A program made the position numbers and the translations under genes. From NCBI GenBank assembly GCA_044371675.1, contig JBILTF010000065.1, positions 1 to 13,090 of the forward strand: a DNA stretch of 13,090 nucleotides, written 5' to 3'. Under the pieces are notes generated by a model. The model made no database searches. It had not been told where the DNA came from and worked only from the letters and a program-made list of their open reading frames with translations. The DNA comes from CAIZGX01 sp044371675. Lineage in GTDB: Bacteria; Bacteroidota; Bacteroidia; Flavobacteriales_D; Sanyastnellaceae. This document shows, piece after piece, positions 12,418 to 13,090 of this stretch. The first letter of the stretch is position 1, and every line of letters starts with the position of its first letter.

Positions 12418-13090
12418 ATGAAAAAGTTCGGAGGCCTTTCCACTTGGATATTTATCGCATTGTTTATTGGAATTGGCGTAGGTTACGCATTAAATGTTTC
12501 CTATCCCGCTCCTACACAAAAAACAAAAAAGGAAGCGTTAGAGCAGCTCGTTAAAGAACTGTCGGCTCAGCCAACCGCAACTGCAGATGAACTTGAGGCA
12601 ATTGTTTCTAACGATTCTATTTCGGAAAATGAAAAATACGATGCCGCCCTTGCTTGCATCAACAAGTCCAAAAATGCTTCGAGTGAGCTCACAAAATATC
12701 AGAAAAGTATTGATGTTTCTGAAGTTCAAAACGCAACGCTAAAAAAAATCCTAGAGATCCTCTCGATCTTTACAGATATCTTCCTTCGCTTGATTAAAAT
12801 GATTATTGCGCCCCTTGTGCTTGCCACGCTGGTTGCGGGAGTTGCGAAATTGGGCGACATGAAAACGGTGGGGCGTATTGGTGGAAAAACCATGCTTTGG
12901 TTCGTTTCAGCCTCGTTCATTTCTTTATTGCTCGGGGCGTTGTTGGTGAATCTTTACCAACCTGGAAAATCGCTTCAAGTGCCCCTTCCTCCAGAAGCCA
13001 TGGAGTCTGGAATTGACAAAGCTGCCTTAACCCTTAAAGGTTTCGTAGTTCACATTGTGCCTTCAAGTGTCATAGAGTCGATGGCTACAA
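12418..13090 (+). CDS. Dicarboxylate/amino acid:cation symporter (DAACS), 5' part
   Basis: 224 complete codons from ATG 12418; the gene runs off the window with no stop. The DAACS (GltP/DctA) family imports glutamate, aspartate or C4-dicarboxylates with Na+ or H+ across the inner membrane. Visible parts are the first helix (about residues 9-27, TWIFIALFIGIGVGYALN), the family signature RLIKMIIAPLVLATLVAG (124-141), VGRIGGKTMLWFVSASFISL with the third helix, and the loop with ALTLKGFVVHIVPSSVIESM at the edge. Odd feature: about 95 residues (28-122) separate the first helix from the signature, whereas E. coli homologues have only some 25-30. The inserted part is hydrophilic and helical (KKEALEQLVKELSAQPTA, SENEKYDAALACINKSK). 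Substrate cannot be assigned because the binding region is outside the window. Confidence 0.92.
   Translation, partial: MKKFGGLSTWIFIALFIGIGVGYALNVSYPAPTQKTKKEALEQLVKELSAQPTATADELEAIVSNDSISENEKYDAALACINKSKNASSELTKYQKSIDVSEVQNATLKKILEILSIFTDIFLRLIKMIIAPLVLATLVAGVAKLGDMKTVGRIGGKTMLWFVSASFISLLLGALLVNLYQPGKSLQVPLPPEAMESGIDKAALTLKGFVVHIVPSSVIESMAT

Noticed and set aside
1..13090. Search for CRISPR arrays, insertion sequences, phage genes, toxin-antitoxin pairs and attachment sites
   Set aside because: No regularly spaced repeats, transposase or integrase motifs, or long direct repeats were seen on either strand by reading.

Overview
The window looks like the chromosome of a Bacteroidota (Bacteroidetes) bacterium, probably of the Flavobacteriales or a nearby lineage. 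The evidence is the LpxC-FabZ fusion followed by LpxA, a DUF4301 protein, the long (631 aa) PurF-type protein, a CarboxypepD_reg-plus-plug secreted protein, Bacteroidota-type promoter boxes (TAnnTTTG, some with TTG/TTCG/TTTG 19-20 bp upstream), few Shine-Dalgarno sites, and a tRNA gene without an encoded CCA. Base composition is moderately AT-rich and even. I see no insertion sequence, phage gene, CRISPR array or sign of recent transfer.

Layout. 1-543 (+) is the 3' end of a DUF4301 gene, convergent with a minus-strand block covering 540-3963. Read 5' to 3', that block is a TetR-type regulator, lpxC-fabZ, lpxA and a small non-canonical ABC ATPase. LpxC-FabZ and LpxA carry early lipid A steps plus a fatty-acid dehydratase; the last three genes overlap or nearly touch and look translationally coupled. 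Divergent from tetR are yqeY and a RimB-like retropepsin gene (4084-4934). A 232-bp intergenic region rich in inverted repeats follows, then recO and holB (5167-6986) for DNA repair and replication. A bidirectional terminator (6988-7017) is shared with a minus-strand tRNA-Cys (7019-7089).

Next come an inner-membrane-anchored coiled-coil protein and a membrane-anchored serine hydrolase (7186-9239, +), which look like a two-gene operon. They are convergent with purF (9236-11131, -). The right end is all plus strand: a secreted CarboxypepD_reg/TonB-plug protein with no beta-barrel, an orphan 97-aa protein, and the start of a DAACS dicarboxylate/amino-acid symporter with an unusually long segment between its first two helices; this last gene runs off the window.

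Most of the window is housekeeping. The most interesting items are the stand-alone plug protein (possibly the Plug subunit that gates the type 9 secretion translocon SprA), the structured intergenic region before recO (possible small RNA or complex leader), the symporter insertion, the RimB-like protease coupled to YqeY without RimK, and palindromes placed at the tetR, lpxC and recO promoters. I did not find a clear novel multi-gene system.
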